From Planctomycetaceae bacterium (lineage in GTDB: Bacteria; Planctomycetota; Planctomycetia; Pirellulales; Pirellulaceae): a DNA stretch of 7,815 nucleotides. The notes below the pieces were generated by a model. That model ran no database searches. It had not been told where the DNA came from and saw only the letters and a program-made list of their open reading frames with translations. The stretch's first letter is position 1. Each line of letters starts with the position of its first letter. The stretch is taken from NCBI GenBank assembly GCA_012965455.1, contig DTSG01000002.1, forward strand, positions 11,841 through 19,655, read 5' to 3'. Below, in pieces: positions 5,638 to 7,815 of the stretch. The translations under genes and the position numbers were made by a program.

Positions 5638-7245
5638 ATGCAACGAACTATTTCTTCCATATACATGCAGATCAGCTGCAAAACCCTCGGTGTAGGGCTC
5701 CTGTTAAGTGTGCTCGGGTGCTCAATATCCGATTCTGCACGCCGTGCCGATAATCCCGCTAGTTTGCTCGATGGTCAACCCACTCCTGCTGAGTCCAAAG
5801 ACGACGGTTTTCGCATCGAACCTGTTTTCGACAATGCCAACGTTAATACGCTACGACAATCATCTCAACGACCAACTACATCCGCTACGCGGGCATCTGG
5901 GTCATTTAATACTTTCAGTACAGACCAAGAGAACACTGTTGTCATTCGAGGCCAAAGCCCGACCCCACAAAATAACGCCGCCCCCAGCAATACGTCTGCT
6001 GCCAATGGCGTCGCGTCTGCCGATTTTGTGGAACTGGGCAATCCTAGCCAAGTGCTGCGGATCGATGATCAAGAGTCCTCGAACGTCTCACAGGCGTCTT
6101 GGCAACAGTCGCCATTAGCACCCAATGATGACTCTGTCAGTCCGCTGTTCGATCCTAATGCCAATCTTAATTCCGTTCCTTTTGATGTTTTTGTAGAAGA
6201 GGGACGGACCGGCAGATTCGTATTTGGTGTCGGCGTGAACTCGGATGCTGGCGTTACCGGTACTATTGTCATTGATGAACGAAACTTTGATTACGAAGCC
6301 ATTCCACGCAACTGGGATGACTTTATCGAAGGTCGTGCTTTTCGAGGGGGCGGTCAAGGCTTTCGCTTAGAAGCAATGCCCGGACAAAACTGGTCTCGCT
6401 ATATGCTTCAATACTCCAACCCCTACTTCAATGACACTAAGATTAGTTTCAATACCAGCGCGTTTTTGTACGATCGAATTTACCAGGATTGGAATGAGAA
6501 CCGAGTCGGCGGTCGCTTTTCCTTCGGTTATCGACTGACACCAGATCTTTCGGTAAATACCGCACTGCGTATTGAACAGGTCGGAGTCGATAGCCCAAGT
6601 ACACTAGGCGTACCCGCCCTCGACGAAGCCTTGGGAGACAACAATCTTGTCGGTTTTCGATTGGGATTAAAACACGATACTCGGGACACCCCCTTCCTGG
6701 CAACCGAAGGGCATTATTTTTCGACAAGCGTGGAACAAGTCGTCGGCAGTTTCGATTACACCCGAGGGTCAATCGAATATCGAAAGTACAACCTTATCCG
6801 AGAACGAGCTGACGGATCCGGGCGGCATGTATTGTCATGGGCCCTGCAATTAGACGTAACGGGCGATAACACTCCGATTTACGATCACTATTTTGCAGGT
6901 GGTTATCAAACGATTCGTGGTTTTCGATACCGCGGAGCATCTCCCGTTAGCGGCGGTGTGCAGACTGGCGGCCATCTGCGATTCCTAGGGACCGTTCAAT
7001 ATATGTTCCCCTTTACTGCCGACGATATGCTTAGAGGTGTCGTGTTTACAGACTTTGGTACCGTTGAAGAACAATATTCCCTACAAAGCGATGATTTTCG
7101 AGTCGTCGTCGGTGCTGGTCTACGGATTGCCGTTCCCTTTATGTCCCAAGCACCTTTCGCGTTAGACTTTGGTTTCCCGATTAACAGCGCTGACACCGAT
7201 CAAAAACAAACGTTCAGCTTCTTCATGGGCTTCAGTCGCGGTTAA
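5638..7245 (+). CDS. Lipoprotein-signal BamA-type beta-barrel protein (barrel half of a split BamA)
   Basis: This is a 535-residue Omp85-family protein (surface antigen D15/BamA barrel) that should sit in the outer membrane and insert beta-barrel proteins there. It opens with a lipoprotein signal: hydrophobic TLGVGLLLSVLG at 16-27 and Cys28 in the lipobox VLGC, followed by Ser29, which does not signal inner-membrane retention. Residues about 30-180 are a Ser/Asn/Gln-rich linker with VIRGQSP (102-108). From about 182 the barrel begins (FDVFVEEGRTGRFVFGVGVNSDAG), followed by alternating strands, the substrate-loop motif TIRGF (425-429, Arg427) typical of Omp85 loop 6, and a last strand FSFFMGF before a short SRG end. 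No POTRA domain is present; those are in the gene before. A start at ATG 5665 would still keep the lipobox; AGG at 5628-5630 weakly favours 5638. The family call is firm. Lipidation is predicted only from the motif. Confidence 0.9.
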   Translation: MQRTISSIYMQISCKTLGVGLLLSVLGCSISDSARRADNPASLLDGQPTPAESKDDGFRIEPVFDNANVNTLRQSSQRPTTSATRASGSFNTFSTDQENTVVIRGQSPTPQNNAAPSNTSAANGVASADFVELGNPSQVLRIDDQESSNVSQASWQQSPLAPNDDSVSPLFDPNANLNSVPFDVFVEEGRTGRFVFGVGVNSDAGVTGTIVIDERNFDYEAIPRNWDDFIEGRAFRGGGQGFRLEAMPGQNWSRYMLQYSNPYFNDTKISFNTSAFLYDRIYQDWNENRVGGRFSFGYRLTPDLSVNTALRIEQVGVDSPSTLGVPALDEALGDNNLVGFRLGLKHDTRDTPFLATEGHYFSTSVEQVVGSFDYTRGSIEYRKYNLIRERADGSGRHVLSWALQLDVTGDNTPIYDHYFAGGYQTIRGFRYRGASPVSGGVQTGGHLRFLGTVQYMFPFTADDMLRGVVFTDFGTVEEQYSLQSDDFRVVVGAGLRIAVPFMSQAPFALDFGFPINSADTDQKQTFSFFMGFSRG

Positions 7246-7815
7246 GCCAGTTGTAGCATTACGACCATCGTCACAATGATGGTCAATGCCCCGATGACCC
7301 ACACGATTATATTCTTCTTTCGCAAGAATTGGTTTTTCTCGTCTGGCGTGCGACTGCGCAATTCTCGCTTATTGATGCCCCGCCCCACTGTTATCGGTTC
7401 CGCGTCGACTCGAACATTGATTATCACCGCAGCTTCATCGGTTTCATGGTGGTCGGTGCGCGTTTCAATCTGCGCGTCGTCCAAGTGAAAGTCTGGCGGC
7501 AACAAATCCTCAATGGCGGTGTCCGTTTCGGTGCTAACGTGTGATTCGTCCATGTGATCGTCAATAACGGTATCCGGCATCGTCGGCGGCGGGGCAACAG
7601 ACTCCGTGTCGTCAACAGATTTATCCACGTCCTCGTCAATGATGACAACCGCCGGCAATTCGTCGGGCACCGTCACAGGCGGGGCAACAGACTCCGTGTC
7701 GTCAACAGATTTATCCACGTCCTCGTCAATGACGACAACCGCCGGCAAGTCGTCAGGCACCGTCACAGGCGGGGTTGTAGACTCAGTGTCGTCAACAGAC
7801 GTTTCCACATCAGCG
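7242..7815 (-). CDS. Acidic repeat protein with a C-terminal membrane anchor, 5' end beyond the window
   Basis: I do not recognise this gene. Reading from the window edge, the frame is open (Ala-Asp before an in-frame GTG at 7806-7808), and the repeat pattern continues through that GTG, so the true start is outside. The visible part is about 190 residues. The first half is made of 30-residue acidic repeats (SVDDTES-APP-VPDELPAVVIIDEDVDK type). A region rich in Asp, Glu, His and Thr follows, then a basic stretch (GRGINKRELRSR, FLRKKN), and one hydrophobic helix of about 23 residues at the very end (NIIVWVIGALTIIVTMVVML). There is no soluble catalytic domain in view. The lysines and arginines just before the helix predict the acidic part on the cytoplasmic side, i.e. 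a tail-anchored protein. Its TAA shares bases with the stop of the barrel gene on the other strand. Function unknown. Confidence 0.75.
   Translation of the reverse strand, partial: ADVETSVDDTESTTPPVTVPDDLPAVVVIDEDVDKSVDDTESVAPPVTVPDELPAVVIIDEDVDKSVDDTESVAPPPTMPDTVIDDHMDESHVSTETDTAIEDLLPPDFHLDDAQIETRTDHHETDEAAVIINVRVDAEPITVGRGINKRELRSRTPDEKNQFLRKKNIIVWVIGALTIIVTMVVMLQLA
7591..7815 (-). repeat. 90-base tandem repeats in the minus-strand gene
   Basis: Units at 7591-7680 and 7681-7770 differ at only 3 of 90 positions by eye. A third, more diverged unit starts at 7771 and runs off the window end. A degenerate further copy lacking about five codons can be traced in the protein on the low-coordinate side (PPPTMPD-VIDDHMDES). 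The unit is in frame and encodes 30 acidic residues. Such a repeat could also explain why the sequence ends here, if it is a contig end. Confidence 0.93.

Noticed and set aside
7276..7544. Plus-strand open frames opposite the acidic repeat gene
   Set aside because: They lack recognisable features, while the minus-strand frame has in-frame repeats and a coherent membrane anchor.

Overview
The window looks like a piece of chromosome from a member of the Planctomycetota, probably related to Pirellulaceae, at moderate GC by eye. This is an inference from the proteins. L9 carries a basic N-terminal extension before its usual start. S6 has a long acidic tail. The BamA barrel begins with an EGRTGRFVFGVGVNSDAG-type stretch, which I remember from planctomycete BamA proteins. 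No database search was possible.

Layout: positions 1-73 are an exact second copy of an internal part of the bamA-like gene (4457-4529), joined abruptly at 73/74 to the middle of a peptidyl-tRNA hydrolase gene. Then, all on the + strand, come the truncated pth (76-414), rpsF (460-975), ssb (1103-1636) and rplI (1695-2213), closed by a strong intrinsic terminator (2254-2287). The replicative helicase gene dnaB follows (2401-3837). This is the familiar translation/replication cluster rpsF-ssb-(rpsR)-rplI-dnaB, but with rpsR missing.

The second half holds outer-membrane biogenesis genes. A secreted protein made only of POTRA domains (4069-5610) is followed 27 bases later, in the same frame and separated by a single TAG, by a BamA-type beta-barrel protein with its own lipoprotein signal peptide (5638-7245). 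Together they carry the parts of one BamA, so this looks like a split BamA. On the minus strand, overlapping the barrel gene tail to tail by 4 bases, is an incomplete gene (7242 to the window end). It encodes a very acidic, repeat-containing protein anchored by one C-terminal membrane helix.

Most interesting: the split BamA with a predicted lipidated barrel half; the 73-base bamA/pth junction (assembly chimera or tandem-duplication joint); and the acidic tail-anchored repeat protein. All genes outside the BamA region and the minus-strand gene are ordinary housekeeping genes. No RNA genes, CRISPR arrays or insertion sequences were seen, and no gene-free stretch exceeds 300 bases.
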